64,000 nt of DNA from Selaginella tamariscina (GCA_003024785.1 PUQB01000122.1:479481-543480), one strand, 5' to 3'. Shown: positions 36,780 to 48,523, counted from the first letter of the stretch. Notes: generated by a model from the sequence alone, not told the origin. Program-made: numbers and translations.

Positions 36780-38960
36780 TCAACTTTGCTAGGGTCATGC
36801 ATCGCCTTTAATGCCGAGGATCGTTAATATTATATCTTGAAAAATAGAATTGAACTTGCAATTTTCTAAATCATGCACATGTAAAAGAATGTGCATATTT
36901 TATAAGGTTGCAGGATCAAACCTCACTAAAACAAGGTTAATATTGTATATTAAAAAAGGAATTGAATTCTCAACCTTCTAGGCCATGCACATTCCTAACA
37001 ACTTTCTAAGTCATGCACCATTGACACCATGACCCATGCATAGTCTCAGATGTGCATGGCTTAGAATGTTGTAAGTTCAATTCAAGATACAATGTGTTGA
37101 TGATAGTGGTTGCTAGTTCGATTCCTTTGCTAGGGCCATACACCATTTTTGGTGCCAAAGATCATTAATATTACATGTTGAAAAAGGAATTGAACTCTCA
37201 ACCTTCTAGGTCACGTTGCACCTGGGATTATTAATATTATATCTTGAAAAACAAATTAAACTTCTAACATTCTAGGTCATGCTATGTCCTCAGCACCGAG
37301 GATCATTAATATTATATTTTGAACAAGGAATTAAACTTTTAACCACTGAGGATTTATTAATTTTGTATATTGAAAAAAAGAATTAAACTCACAACCTTAT
37401 GGGTGATGCACCATCATAGTTCATATGGTTGAACTTCACTAAGCAAAGTTAGTATTGTACATTCAAAAAACAATTAAACTCTCAACCTTTTGAGCCATGT
37501 GCAATGATGGAGTATGGCTTAGAAGACTATGAATTTAGATTCATTTTTTAGTACAAGGCATCAATGATGATGCAGGTTGCAAGTTCAATTCCTTTTTTAA
37601 GATATAAGGTTGTTATAGTTTTATTAATCTTAAAAGGCTGTTATAGTTTTTATTATGATTGTTCTTTATTTTAAATGTTGATTATTATACATGTTTGCTT
37701 AATGCACTTAGGTATCTATTGACGGTTCGATTGGGTGTCATTAGATACTTGTAAAAAACTCTAGGCGAAACTAGCACTTTTATTTAAAAAAAAAAAAAAA
37801 CTTTTAGCTTTATTTTTTGTGTCTTGGTTAGATTCCTAGCAAGTTCCAATGAATTTTGACATGTCGGATATAGGTAAAACACCCCTAAGGTTGCCTTAAC
37901 CCCACACCCGTCAATGTGTCATTAGGTTAAACTCACTAAGTATATTCTTATTAGGAATGAAACAAGAAATTGGGGAGGGGCTTTGTCACATATATTAAAT
38001 AGGATATATAGTGAGATTTCTTATGTTCATAACTAAATTCTTAATATTGTACCTTGAAAAGGGAATCAAGGCCGAAACCTTCTAAATGATGTAATGAAAG
38101 TTCTTAGGTTTATAATTGAATTGTTAATATTGTACCTTGAAAAAGGAATTGAGTCCGAAACCTTCTAAGCCATGTAGTGAGAGTTCATAGGTTCATAATT
38201 GAGTTATTAATATTGTACCTTTGAAAAAAGAATTGAACTCGGAACCTTCTAAGCCATCATCATCCTCATTAAGGATGGATGATGGTGGATGACTCATAAG
38301 TTCAACCTTACTAAGGCGAAGTTAATATTGTATTTTGAAAAAGTAATTGAACCTATAACCTTCTGAACCATGCACCATCCTTGTTATGACCCATATAACG
38401 AATCAAAAAATATTCTCTAGAAAGGTATAAGCTAGAATATTCTTAGGGAGCTATACCTAGATCTAAGGGAGAATTAAGGGCACCCAAAGATTGGAAGCCT
38501 TTTTGGAGAGCAACGTGTGGAGACTAGAGACAGCTCGGGGGAGGTCGAGTGGTTTGGTGAGGGTCTCTAATTTGTACATAGTGGTGCCTAACAATCCTCA
38601 ACAAGTTGCAAGTTTGAAACTCGCTAGGGCAAGGCTAATATTATAGTTTCAAAAATGAATTGAACTCACAACTTTTTAGGCCATGTACCATCCAGATGGC
38701 TAAAATGTTACAAATTCAAACCTTGTTAAGTTAGATTAATTTTGTAGCTTGAAAAAAGAATTGAACTCACAACCTTTTGCCTTTTGGGCCCTTTGCCAAT
38801 GAAGGATGTGAGTTCAAACCTTGTTAAGGCGAGTTCAAACTTTGCTAATAGCTTCAAAAAGGAATTAAACTCATAACTTTTTGGCCCTTCACATGCATGG
38901 TTCCAAAAGGTTACAAGTTCACACCTCACTAGGGAGCTTAATTCTTTTAAAGTTATAATA
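36780..38960. repeat. Degenerate array of ~60-85 bp units
   Basis: A core close to TTAATATTGTACCTTGAAAA, then GGAATTGAACTCNNAACCTTCTA and GGCCATGCACCAT, returns about fifteen times with many changes (for example near 36830, 36945, 37165, 37235, 37300, 37365, 37450, 38045, 38115, 38210, 38325, 38640, 38735 and 38850). The copies at 38030-38270 are in direct tandem with a spacing of about 80-90 bp. Some copies contain GTTCAAACCT-like words reminiscent of a tRNA B-box. Similar copies reappear at 40600-41130. Confidence 0.65.
37639..38040 (+). mobile_element. 5' part of an LTR of the same family
   Basis: Starts TGTTATAGTTTTTATTATGA and follows the solo LTR at 45722: GCACTTAGGTATCTA, GGGTGTCATTAGATACTTG, ACTCTAGGCGAAACTAGCACTT, CATGTCGGATAT and TTTGTCACATATAT occur in the same order. 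Homology fades into the degenerate repeat array, so the 3' part of the LTR is missing or has been turned into the tandem units. Confidence 0.75.
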
Positions 38961-39252
38961 CTAGGGAATTCGATTCTTTTAAAGCTAACTCACAACCTTT
39001 TGGAGCCACGGTGTCATAGTTCTAACCTGGTGAGTTGACTACTTGAGTAAAGATTGTGGGATATGTGGGATATGTGGGCAAAAGACCCAAGCAAACTTGA
39101 GTCATCACGACTAGGGCCCTCTCATAAACACTAATTGACCCCTTTGTCTAGTTGGCATAAGGGGAGAGAAAGGTTCTGACATTTGGTATTAAAGCGGTCT
39201 CGGGTTTGATTCTCATTAGGGGATGAACTTTGAGTAAAGCTCACGCCAAGCG

Positions 39253-39492
39253 GCTCGATCACATGTGTACAGCCAAGCGGCTCTATGATCGCCTTTGGCC
39301 CAATTGACATGTGATGTGAGTACATCCAGCTTGCTCGATCACATGTGTACAGCCAAGCGGCTCTATGATCGCCTTTGGCCCAATTGACATGTGATGTGAG
39401 TACATCCAGCTTGCTCGATCACATGTGTACAGCCAAGCGGCTTTATGATTGCCTTTGGCCCAATTGACATGTGATGAGAGTACATCCAGCAA
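39253..39492. repeat. 80-bp minisatellite, three copies
   Basis: The unit starts GCTCGATCACATGTGTACAG at 39253, 39333 and 39413, nearly identical. A further partial copy lies near 39626. It sits inside the composite LTR element. Confidence 0.9.
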
Positions 39493-39630
39493 GCTGGGTG
39501 TGAGCCAAATGCCTCTAGTTGCACCTTTTAGAAGGAAGGGCATGTGATGAGAGTACATCCAACAAGCTAGGTGTGAGCCAAATGCCTCTGGTTGCACCTT
39601 TTAGAAGGAAGGGCATGAGTATCTTGATCA
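39480..39630. repeat. 73-bp minisatellite, two copies plus a later one
   Basis: The unit TACATCCAGCAAGCTGGGTG through GAAGGAAGGGCATG occurs at 39481 and 39554, and again in part from 39700. It alternates with the 80-bp unit. Confidence 0.85.
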
Positions 39631-40584
39631 CATGTGTACAGCCAAGCAGCTCTACGATCGCCTCTGGCCCAATTGACATATGATGTGAGTACAGCTAGCA
39701 AGCTGGGTGTGAGCCAAACGCCTCTAGTTGCACCTTTTAAAAGGAAGGGCATGAGTAGAAATGCCTCTGGCTGCACCTTCTAGTAGCAACCCTTGAGTTT
39801 GTGGATGGGGGCATTCACTTTCTCAAATGGGTGGAGAGTGTCATAATTCTAACCTGGTGGGTTGACTACCTGAGTAAAGATTGTGGGATATGTGGGCAAA
39901 AGACCCAAGCAGACCTAGGTCATCACAACTAGGGGCCCTCTCATAAACACCAATCAACCCTTTGCCTAGTTGGCATAAGGGGAGAAGGAAAAGTTGTGAC
40001 ATTTGAACCCCTAAGGGGGGGAGGGCGTGGGGTTAGGGAAATGCCAACCCTTAGAGAAAATGAGTTGCCCTAACCCCACGCCCTACCCCCCTAGGGTTAG
40101 GTTTAGGGTTAGGTTAGGGAAATGCCAGCCCACTTACTCACTTAGGAAAATAAAGGGGGGGGGTCGGTCACATAATAAAGTAGAATATATGTAGTGAGGC
40201 TTCCTGAGTTCAAAAGAGAGCTCGTTAACCTCTTACCAGTGCAAACTAAGCTTGTGTCGTCAAGGCGCAACCCTTTGTTGTGTCACCTTAACTTCCACAC
40301 TCCCACCTTTGGGTTAGACTATCTTTATCATTGGCAGGATCACGCCTTTGTGATGGGAGTATGTTACTTCCAAGGAGTTAGTCAGATTCCTTGACCCAAA
40401 AACCTACTCACACACTCAAAAGGCATTGCTCGAGTTCATGTTCTGCAAAACTAGTAGATCTTAAGGGTTGGGTTCCTAATATGGGTTACTTTACCAGATT
40501 CCGTGGGGTTTCCAGAGAGGGGATTCCAGGGTTGGCACCTGGCAAGCCGCCTTTGTGATACCAAGTAAAAACTCTGACACACGG

Positions 40585-41160
40585 TGTTGAGGATGGTGCA
40601 TGAATCTAAAAGGTTGTGAATTTTTCTTTATCAATGTATTATATTAACCCCATTTAGTGAGGTTTGAACTTGCACTCTTTTTTAAACCATGCACCATCAC
40701 TAACAGGTTGAATTGTCCCTAAGGTATAGCCCAAAAGGTTGCGAGTTTGATTTCGTTTTAGGTGAGCTTATTATTGTATTTGAGGTTACGTGCACCGAGT
40801 ATGCTGCATCACTTCGAAAGGTTGCAAGTTGGATTACTTTCTAAAATAAGATTACTATTACACTAAAAGGAATTGAATTCACAACATTCACAAACTCATA
40901 ACTGTTTGGGTTTGAGGATGCTTCATGGTTTTATAATGTTACAAGTTTTGCCCTATTATATGCATGTGAGGATGGTGAATAACCTTAAAATTCTATGAGT
41001 TTTACCTCATTCTTGTCGTTGAAGATGGTGAATAAATCTCAAAGATTGTGAGTTTTGTCCCATCCTTAGCACCAAAAATAGTGCATGGTTATAGGAGGTG
41101 TGAACTTGTTGTCTTTTGAGGCCATGCTCCATCCGTAGATGGTATTTTGTAAAATAAAAA
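40585..41160. repeat. Further degenerate repeat units right of the composite element
   Basis: Contains weak copies of the units described at 36780-38960 (AAAGGAATTGAATTCACAAC near 40866; phrases like GGTTGCAAGTTGGATTAC near 40819). No gene is visible. Confidence 0.5.
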
Positions 41161-41409
41161 TTAGGGTATAACGTTACATCTCGTGTCCTTAGTACTGAGA
41201 ATAATTGATTAGTTTTATGAAATTAAAAATGGGTTTCAATAGGTATATTCATTGTGTTTTATGAAGTTAAAAATGGGTTTTAAATAGGTATATCCATTGT
41301 GTTTCGATATAGAATGTAAATATTTGTTTTAATAATTTTATTTCATTCAATAATAATTTTAAGTAAATATTCTCTTTAAATTTTTTTTTAACACAGTGTG
41401 AAGCTTGAT

Positions 41410-41605
41410 TACATTACAAAATATCTTCACCACCGTAATATAATATGTATTATAAAATATCTTTGGCACTGTAATATAGACATGTATTACAAAATATATT
41501 ATCACCACTATAATATAAATATGTATTACAAACTTCACCACTGTAATATAGATATGTATTACAAAATATATTCTCACCACCATAATATAAATATGTATCA
41601 AATAT
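41410..41605. repeat. ~36-bp tandem repeat
   Basis: About six imperfect units of the type TATTACAAAATAT, TNTCACCAC and NATAATATANATATG. Both strands give spurious open frames rich in Tyr/Ile. Confidence 0.85.
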
Positions 41606-41942
41606 CTATACGTCTGGATACTAAGAATGACACATTTAACTCTGCAAATGACATTATGTACAGATATTTAAGATTTTATTTCCTATTTCATAACATTTAT
41701 CATTTAATATACAGAATTATACGGATGGTTGTACGGTAATGCACAACACATTCTTTAGACCAACTCCAACAAAACAACATGCTTCTAAACCTTAAGGTAA
41801 TGTGTATAAAGAAACCGTTAGCATTTTGTATCACTTCTCTCTATGCAATGTGCAACATTTAATTTATGTTACATTGTATAATTACAATGTATAAAATCAT
41901 AATCATAATTAAATAAAACGGATTAAAGGAGTCTATTACCAA

Positions 41943-42736
41943 TCAAGTGATTGATATCCGGGTAACTTTGACTCCCAATTGTATAAGAATCTCTCCTTGG
42001 AGTTCTCTTGTGACTGTCTTCTGCCATACTCCCCCTTCTAACGTGTTTTGTACTACCACCCCTCTAGGATATTTCACAGTTAATGCATCTCGCAATCTTT
42101 CCTCCCACTCGCTTTCATCCTATAAATATATAGAATGTGTGTATGTATGTGTGGAGAGAAAGTGTGTGTGTGTGAGAGAGAGAGAGAGACAGTGCAGGGT
42201 TGTATGTATGTTTGCTAGGGTAAATTGTTAGAATCTATGCATAAAAACTTAAACCCCATGATTCAGGGTTGTACGTATGTTTGCTAGGGTAAATTGTTAG
42301 AATCTAATGAATTAAAACTTAAACCCCACGATGCAGGATTGTATGTAGCTAGAATCAGTGAGAGAGATAGTGCAGGTTTGTATGTATGTTTGCTAGGGTA
42401 AATTACTAGAATCTATGCATTGAAACTTACAACCCCACAAGAGAGAGAGATACTCTACTTAAACCCCAAACCCCATGTAACCCAACTTACGTAACTCATT
42501 CTGGGCTGACGTGGTCGGACAGGTTCCTCTTCAATTTCAAACGGGAGTGGTGCAAACTCATCTGGACTGCCAGAGCCACTCGATTCTGGAATATACCCTA
42601 GTAATATGTCACGTTCAGATGAGAGTATTCTTTCTGTATCGACGTGTTCTGGTCGACTCCATATCCAGTTTAACAGATTGCTCCCCAAGGCCACAAGACG
42701 ATAAAAAAGATCGATTATTCTTATTTTGAATGATTG
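41943..42736 (-). CDS. Last two exons of an unrecognised gene
   Basis: Exon 42736-42491 follows a polypyrimidine-CAACAG acceptor and reads IRIIDLFYRLVALGSNLLNW, HVDTERILSSERDILLGYIP, SGSGSPDEFAPLPFEIEEEP, VRPRQPRMSY, then donor GTAAGT. Exon 42119-41943 follows TATAG and reads DESEWEERLRDALTVKYPRG, VVVQNTLEGGVWQKTV, TRELQGEILIQLGVKVTRIS, then TGA. The joint is in frame and no frameshift is seen, unlike the other genes here. No family was recognised. Exons further upstream (beyond 42760) were not found, and the area there belongs to duplicated spacer, so the gene may be truncated. Confidence 0.5.
42190..42440. repeat. ~70-bp tandem repeat in the intron of the 41.9 kb gene
   Basis: Units beginning CAGGGTTGTATGTATGTTTG at about 42194, 42264, 42333 (shortened) and 42373. 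Each continues with CTAGGGTAAATTNTTAGAAT and AAACTTAAACCCCA. Confidence 0.85.
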
Positions 42737-43009
42737 CTGTTGAAAAAAAAAAGGGGCAAACTTATTGTGTTAAAAAATGGTTAAAATGAATAAATCACCC
42801 TTAGACGCCCCAACATATCCATTTTTCAAGTTTCAACGTTAATTATCTTAAGTTAATCAATCTTGGCTGCCACTGCATTAATATACATGTGAATATATAA
42901 TTTGACTAGATTACACACGCATACACACATCGTTTTAAACCTTAGATAAGGCTGGGATATTCTTACGATCACACAAAGCTTTTTAGCTTTATTTTAGTTA
43001 TTATATATA

Positions 43010-43490
43010 GAAGAATTTATAAGAAACATTACACCAAAAGGCACATCGACCATTGACTATCTGATATCCACTTGAATATTTCACATTTAAAACTTAAGTT
43101 AATTTTTATATTAGTATATTTACATTCTTTAATTAATGTTTTTTTAACTAATTATTAATATATTAAACTACTAAGACTCTCCCATTAAACTTTCATGTAA
43201 TTTCATTGGCTAAAATGCTTTGATGGTTTTAGTTCCATCCTGCGATAACAATTGTTTTTAAAAAAACAAAAACACAATTACTATAATTGATTTTATTTAG
43301 AAAATTTTAAAACACCCTTATTTTCACTAGCATAATATTAATCTAATTTGAGCATGTTCCACTTTATTATAAAGTATCCTTTAATTATATATTTATAAAC
43401 TGTTTATTATATAATACATTGTAATTAATCTCAATTAATGCTAGTATATATATAACAACTGTTCCAGTGTGAGAGAGAGATTACATTAAG
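43010..43490 (-). repeat. Inverted copy of 15330-15830
   Basis: Read on the minus strand it follows 15330-15830 in order: CCAATGAAATTACATGA, GGAGAGTCTT, GTAGTTTAAT, AAATTAACTTAAGTTT, and at the other end CTGGAACAGTTGTTATATAT, AATGTATTATA and GTGGAACA/GCTCAAATTAGATTAATATT. No coding content. Confidence 0.8.
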
Positions 43491-43900
43491 AATGCAGGAC
43501 TCGTCGAATTAGTTCCACGTCGACTTCATATGCTTCTCGTGGATGTTCAAAAGACACTGTTCAGACTGAATTACCAATTTTATTTGAAGATTGTACTGAA
43601 TCTTTGAAGCATTTTCAGAAATAAATGAAAATATAAATAAATAAATAAATAATTAATATATAGACACACCACACAAGCACCTTTAGCAACAAATGATGAT
43701 CATGCTTGTGTACCTCCATAGCAAACAAGAGAATGCAGTGTGCTAATCAGCGAATTCAGTCGGAAGTAAATTTGTTGCCGTACAGTGATTTAAAATTAAA
43801 TTTGCTTTCATACCACTGTACGGCAACAAATTTACTTACAACTGAATTCACTGCTAATAACTAAAAGTGATAGCATAAAACTGTCTCTTGAATAACTTAA
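43470..43900 (+). pseudogene. Partial copy of the gene fragment at the right end of the window
   Basis: Matches 63978-63640 read on the minus strand: GTTCCACGTCGACTTCA, GAATTACCA, TTTATTTGAAGATTGTACTG, then AACAAATGATGATCATGCTT and AAAGTGATAGC. The first exon has shifts and an altered end. The second is interrupted by a fold-back element (43748-43853). Not functional as written. Confidence 0.7.
43748..43853. mobile_element. 106-bp fold-back MITE
   Basis: The left arm CAGCGAATTCAGTCGGAAGT plus AAATTTGTTGCCGTACAGTG (43748-43787) and the reverse complement of the right arm (43853-43814) agree at 37 of 40 positions, around a 26-base AT-rich loop. CTAAT flanks both ends (43743-43747 and 43854-43858). 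The related sequence near 63690 lacks the insert. The superfamily is undetermined; CAG termini occur in hAT- and CACTA-like elements, but the 5-bp duplication does not settle it. Confidence 0.8.
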
Positions 43901-43904
43901 AAAG

Positions 43905-44035
43905 GATCTCTCTTCAGGTATCTGGTAACCCAATAACCGTAGCACCCTATTTGGGGGGTGATATGCCAAGGCAACTTGAAATCGGGCTTTTGAAGATTAC
44001 GCTTACTGAGAGAAGACAGGAGATGCCCTTTCTGC
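43905..44035 (-). other. Coding-like fragment of unknown family
   Basis: The minus strand reads LGQKGHLLSSLSKRN, LQKPDFKLPWHITPQIGCYG and YWVTRYLKRDP without a stop. The composition is more balanced than the flanks. No start, splice border or family could be fixed. Confidence 0.25.
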
Positions 44036-44039
44036 CCTA

Positions 44040-44350
44040 GATTATACTTGCCTATTAAACTTATTACAAACATAAGTTTAATAAATTCATTTATATTATT
44101 AATAAAATTTTAATAATAATAGCATCTTTTTCAATGGAAAAATATATCATACAAACACTTAAAATTTTTAATTTTGATTATTTTAAAAACTACAATGTTT
44201 AGTGGAGTTTTAAATATAAAAGAAAGAAACTAACGATGCACGATGAATATACAAATATGTATAGCTGTAAAGTAATGTTAATCATTTATTATAAATACAT
44301 ATCAATCATACTTCTTATAATTAATTAAATCAATTAATCCCTAAATTGTG
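44040..44350. repeat. Third copy of the XRN-linked spacer
   Basis: Follows 20640-20960 and 62150-62460: AATAGCATCTT, ATATCATACAAACACTTAAA, GTGGAGTTTTAAATATAAAA and ATATCAATCATACTT. There is no XRN sequence beside it. Confidence 0.8.
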
Positions 44351-45721
44351 TATATCATAATTTTGATTACTACCCTACCTTTTTATTTTGTAGATTAATT
44401 ATTGTTTCCTATTGTAATTTGTGTTAACTCTCTAATGAGTGAGAAATGCCTAGATTAGTGCATTGAGGTGTTTAAGGGTGGTTTGACCAATTATCATTAA
44501 TACTTTAAGAAACTCCAGCAAAGGAAACTTGTCTCTCCCCTATTCATGGGTGTGTTACGTCTCCATCTTCTCTCATGTTGAGGGAAGTGTGGCAAGAAAT
44601 TATTCAAAAGCCCAATCCTAATTCTTTATTTGTCTACCATCCTATTAACCCTAATGGTTAGTCTACTGGAGTTAGGGCAATGTTAGAGATGTTTCTGACA
44701 TTTTAAACTTGTTTGAAATATCAAAATTAAGGGAGAATTTTTTATAAAGTAAATTCTAACTTTGTCTAGAGTTCTTGCAAATATCTAATAACACAAATAA
44801 CATTAAGCAATTGTATTTTTTTATTACATTTAAGCCATGTCAACATAGTATAACAAGTAATAATAATTAACTATAACATTTGAACCTTTAAGAACTACTT
44901 ATGTCACCATATTTAATTGGGCAAGACAAGATAATTTATATATAAAGTAAGCTTTTGTTGCCAATCACCGTTAGTTTTACTTAATGAAAGCCTTGCTTTA
45001 ATTTAATACCAAATCCGGTTGCTCTTCTTACCAACTTAACATTGATAATCCAATAATGTTATTTGAGTTTATGACACATTTACTAAAGAAAACTCAATAC
45101 AATTTATTAAATTATTATTTTTTACTTTGTAATATTATAAGAAACAAGAACACAACTCATTTTTCCATTAAATATAACAAAAGTATAATAAATCCAACAG
45201 CATCACATAATAGAATAATTCAAACAACAAAAATTCATGATTGAATTATCATTATAAACTTTCATAAAAAACCTAACATAATTAATAACTGTTAAAACCA
45301 TAAATAAACCTTGGATTGATAAAAATAAAGCTACAAATTTTACAACTTATATATAAAATTATCTATATATTTAATATAGAAAACAACTTAAAAGCCAATA
45401 AAATAATAAATTGAATTTGAATTAAAACTTTATCAATACAACTTAACTAGATAAGACATGCTTATTAAATTGATTATCATGATTGCATATTGTAATTTGT
45501 ATATACCTTAAATAACATTTCATTTAAATTTCTTACATTCTTAATTAAAATTTACTTAATTTATTTATTTTTTTTAATATATTAAGTTTCAAGAAAAAAG
45601 CATGCATGCAAGCAACATTATAGTATATTTGCACTTCTTTTTGTTATTTACACGATTGTTACTCAATTAATAATATGTACTATATTAATATACATGTCAT
45701 GATATGAACCATTATAATAAA
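44351..45721. other. AT-rich spacer
   Basis: No gene seen. An ORF of about 62 codons at 45056 is AT-rich noise. Short stretches (44460-44720) are less AT-rich but give no recognisable protein. Confidence 0.5.
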
Positions 45722-47512
45722 TGTCATAGTTTTTACTATGACTCCTCTTTACTTTGGACGTTGACTGTTGTTACCTACTGTACTATGTTGATAAGCCCTA
45801 GGTGTAAAGAAACAGGCCCGCTTAGTGCACTTGGATATCTAGTGATGGTCCGGCCGGGTGTCATTAGGTATTTGCAAGAAACTCTGGGCGAAGCTAGCAC
45901 TTCCATAGAAAACTCTTACCTTGGTTTTCCGTGTCCCGGTTGGATTAATGGCTAGTTCCGGTGAGTTCGGCATGTCGGATATGCTTAGAAATACCCCCAG
46001 GTTTGACAGTTAGGGTTTAGGGGTCGATGGATAACTCACCAAGTATGTTCCCCTGGGAATGAGATTTCAGTGCTAGCCCACTTATGTAAACAGGAAAACA
46101 GGGGGGGGGCCTCTGTCACATAAATAAGGTAGTATATAGGAGTGAGGGTTCCTGGGTTCATGACTGAGCTCGTTACTCTTCTCCCGGTGCAAGCTCTAGC
46201 TTGTGTCGTCAAGGCACAACCCTCTGTTGTGCCGCCCTAACTTCCAGATGCCAGGGGTACGTCCCACCTTCGGGGTAGCTTACCCTTAACGTTGGCGAAT
46301 CCATGCCTGGGAGGTCTTGTCGGAATGCACGTTCCAAGAGGCAGAGGTTGAGGCTTGTCTCCAGCCTCCTCCTCCACGTCAAGCTAGGTGTAGCACTCAC
46401 GGCCAAGCAAGGCACATCCGTGTCCTTGTCCAACTGTGGTGGGATCTTGTTTGACAGGTTCATGTTACTTGGTTCCTGAGGGTTCATTGAGGGGTTCTAG
46501 AGTTGGCATTTAGGAGCCACGTTTGTGGCACTTGGTGCAACTCTTGAATCTAAGGGCTATGGCATGATAGCCCACATCGGGGAAGAGTGTCACATGGAGA
46601 TGTGACACTGGCTAAACGTCACAGGAGATGTGACACTGGCTAAACGTCACATGGTACGCCTGAGGCACGCCCTTTGGGGTTATGTCATGGGCTTGTCGCC
46701 AAGGGGTTGGATACTTTAGCAAACAGACATGCTTGTGCTTGCACTAGGGTGCTAAGCCTTGGGCATCCGCTCAAGGGAGGTTAGGTCTCATAACTAGGTG
46801 TGCTTTGGCACACTTGGCTAGGGGAGTGTTCTCCTTGGAATTCAAGGGTTGAACAACCTAAACATGTTAGCAGAGCCCTTTCGTGAGGCACTCGCAAGGT
46901 CATGTGCTTAGGGTTATCCCAAACCTAGCCTTAGGGAGTTTGCTTAGCAGAAACACTCGTGTCCGCCTACGGCGCACACTCGTGTCCTCACTAAGTACTA
47001 GCCCTAGGTCTAGGGTATAACTTGGCCACTCAAACCCTTAGGGGTTAGTCGTGGTTCAGGGTACCCCTTGTCGCCCTAAAGGGGTTGTACTCCCGGATGA
47101 GGGTGATTCCTCAAGGGGTAAGTGACGATGCCTTAGCTCTGTCAGGGGTATGTGTGGAACACACGTCTCCTTGATGGGGTTAGGGCATGAGCCTGTCTAG
47201 GTCTTCTAGGGCAAGACCCTAAGTCAACTAGGGTTATCCCTCAAGGGTTTTGGGGGTAGACACTCTAGGGAGACTTAGGCTAAACCCTAAGTCAACTAGG
47301 GTTATCCCTCAAGGGTTCTGGGGGCAGACATTCTAGGGAGACTTAGGCTAAACCCTAAGTCTCCTGTCCACTTGGGCATTAGAGTCTAACCCTAGGGGTC
47401 GTTGGGGTTGTTCTGGGAAACTTAGCGTTGCTCACATAGGGTGATGACGCCAAATGGCCACCTGGCAGCCACGTGTTGCCACGTGTTGGCCCTTTGGGTT
47501 AAAACTCTGACA
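45722..47512 (+). mobile_element. Solo LTR
   Basis: Starts TGTCATAGTTTTTACTATGA and ends TTAAAACTCTGACA. ATAAA stands on both sides (45717-45721 and 47513-47517), a 5-bp target duplication. No internal region, primer site or second LTR, so it is the product of LTR-LTR recombination. It shares terminus and 5' third with the LTRs at 51028 and 57357 but is almost twice as long. It includes a tandem duplication near 47230-47360 (CTAGGGTTATCCCTCAAGGG twice). Confidence 0.88.
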
Positions 47513-48523
47513 ATAAATTTATTAAATTGATAATTTACTAAATGAATTGGTATGAATCTTATCATTCAATTTTAAGTAATTTTTTTTTTAGTTTATATCA
47601 TTCATATTATTTCATCTCATGCATGCATGTAAAAGTAATTTAAAATTTAAATTTATATCATATATGTTATTTGTTACATCTAAAAATTTTGCATTTTCAA
47701 ATACATTCTAACTTCTTGTGTATGGTGTATTAAACACTATAACATTTAAAATAGTTATTAAATTAGTTTGTTTTAAGATGGAGAATTTTATTATTAATAA
47801 ACAATGAACTTTCTTATATATAATCGATCAAATTTAAAATCAATCACAAAGCATAGAATGCATGAATGTGATTCTTCATTATTACATTATTTTTAAATTT
47901 GACACGATTTGTGTGATAATATTTTTATATAATTTATACCTTTGTTATACATAGAATTTTATTGATAATATAAATAAAATGTATTAAGTTTATTTTGTTA
48001 ATAAGTTTAGTAAACAATAAAGCATAGTATAATTAAATAGTGGTACAAAATTTGAAATTTACTAGCTAGCTAAATCTATTATTATTTAATTCTTAACTTT
48101 GTGTATCTCATAAGTAATTTAATTGTTGTTATAACATTCAAAATTGTTATCAAATATCAAATATTTTGATAGCATGGAGAATTTTTTTATTAATAAACTA
48201 GTCCACTTGTCCATTATTGGTGGGCGTAATTAATAATAATTTATAATTAATGAACCCTTAATTTACTTATTATTTATAATTTGATAAATTTATCTCTAAA
48301 CTAGACTTTTAACACAATTATTTTCAACCTAATAAATTTATTTATGAGTTAAATCTTTAAGCTAGTTATTCGTTCAATTTATCATGGTTTACGTTTACCC
48401 ATAACCTTATGAGTTTATGTATAAGCTAAATCTTGAAGCCAGTTGTCATCTAATTTATCCTAATTTATGTTTACCCATGCTTGGATAGTTGGGCTTAATT
48501 ATTAACCTAGTTATTATCCTTAA
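47513..48523. repeat. Spacer related to 16830-17225
   Basis: Shared words in order include TAAATTTGACAC, ATATAAATAAAATGTATTAA, TTCTTAACTTTG, ATAACATTCAA, ATTGTTATCAAATATCAA and ATTAATAAACAATGAACTTT. No genes. Confidence 0.7.

Larger units (their letters stand above)
39012..40579 (+). mobile_element. Composite LTR element with minisatellites, flanked by CACGG
   Basis: Begins TGTCATAGTTCTAACC at 39012 and ends AAAAACTCTGACA at 40579. CACGG stands directly outside on both sides (39007-39011 and 40580-40584), a 5-bp target duplication. A block of about 165 bp (39012-39181) is repeated at 39839-40001; both copies start TGTCATA and end TGACA. After the first, TTTGGTATTAAAGC resembles the initiator-Met primer site found at 57.35 kb. 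Before the second, AATGGGTGGAGAG is polypurine-like. From 40002 the sequence is the 3' part of the LTR family seen at 51028 (reverse orientation there). It may be a TRIM-like non-autonomous element with a truncated 5' LTR, or a variant solo LTR. Confidence 0.7.

Noticed and set aside
39131..39776. Several minus-strand open frames rich in SHHM and CTHVIE phrases
   Set aside because: They are translations of the 80- and 73-bp minisatellites; the period of 80 is not a multiple of three.
39012..40001. A simple TRIM element consisting only of the two 165-bp repeats and the interior
   Set aside because: Flanks of this shorter unit differ (CACGG versus TTTGA). The matching CACGG duplication is found only when the unit is extended to 40579.
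41359..41739. Tyr/Ile-rich open frames on both strands
   Set aside because: They are translations of the ~36-bp tandem repeat.
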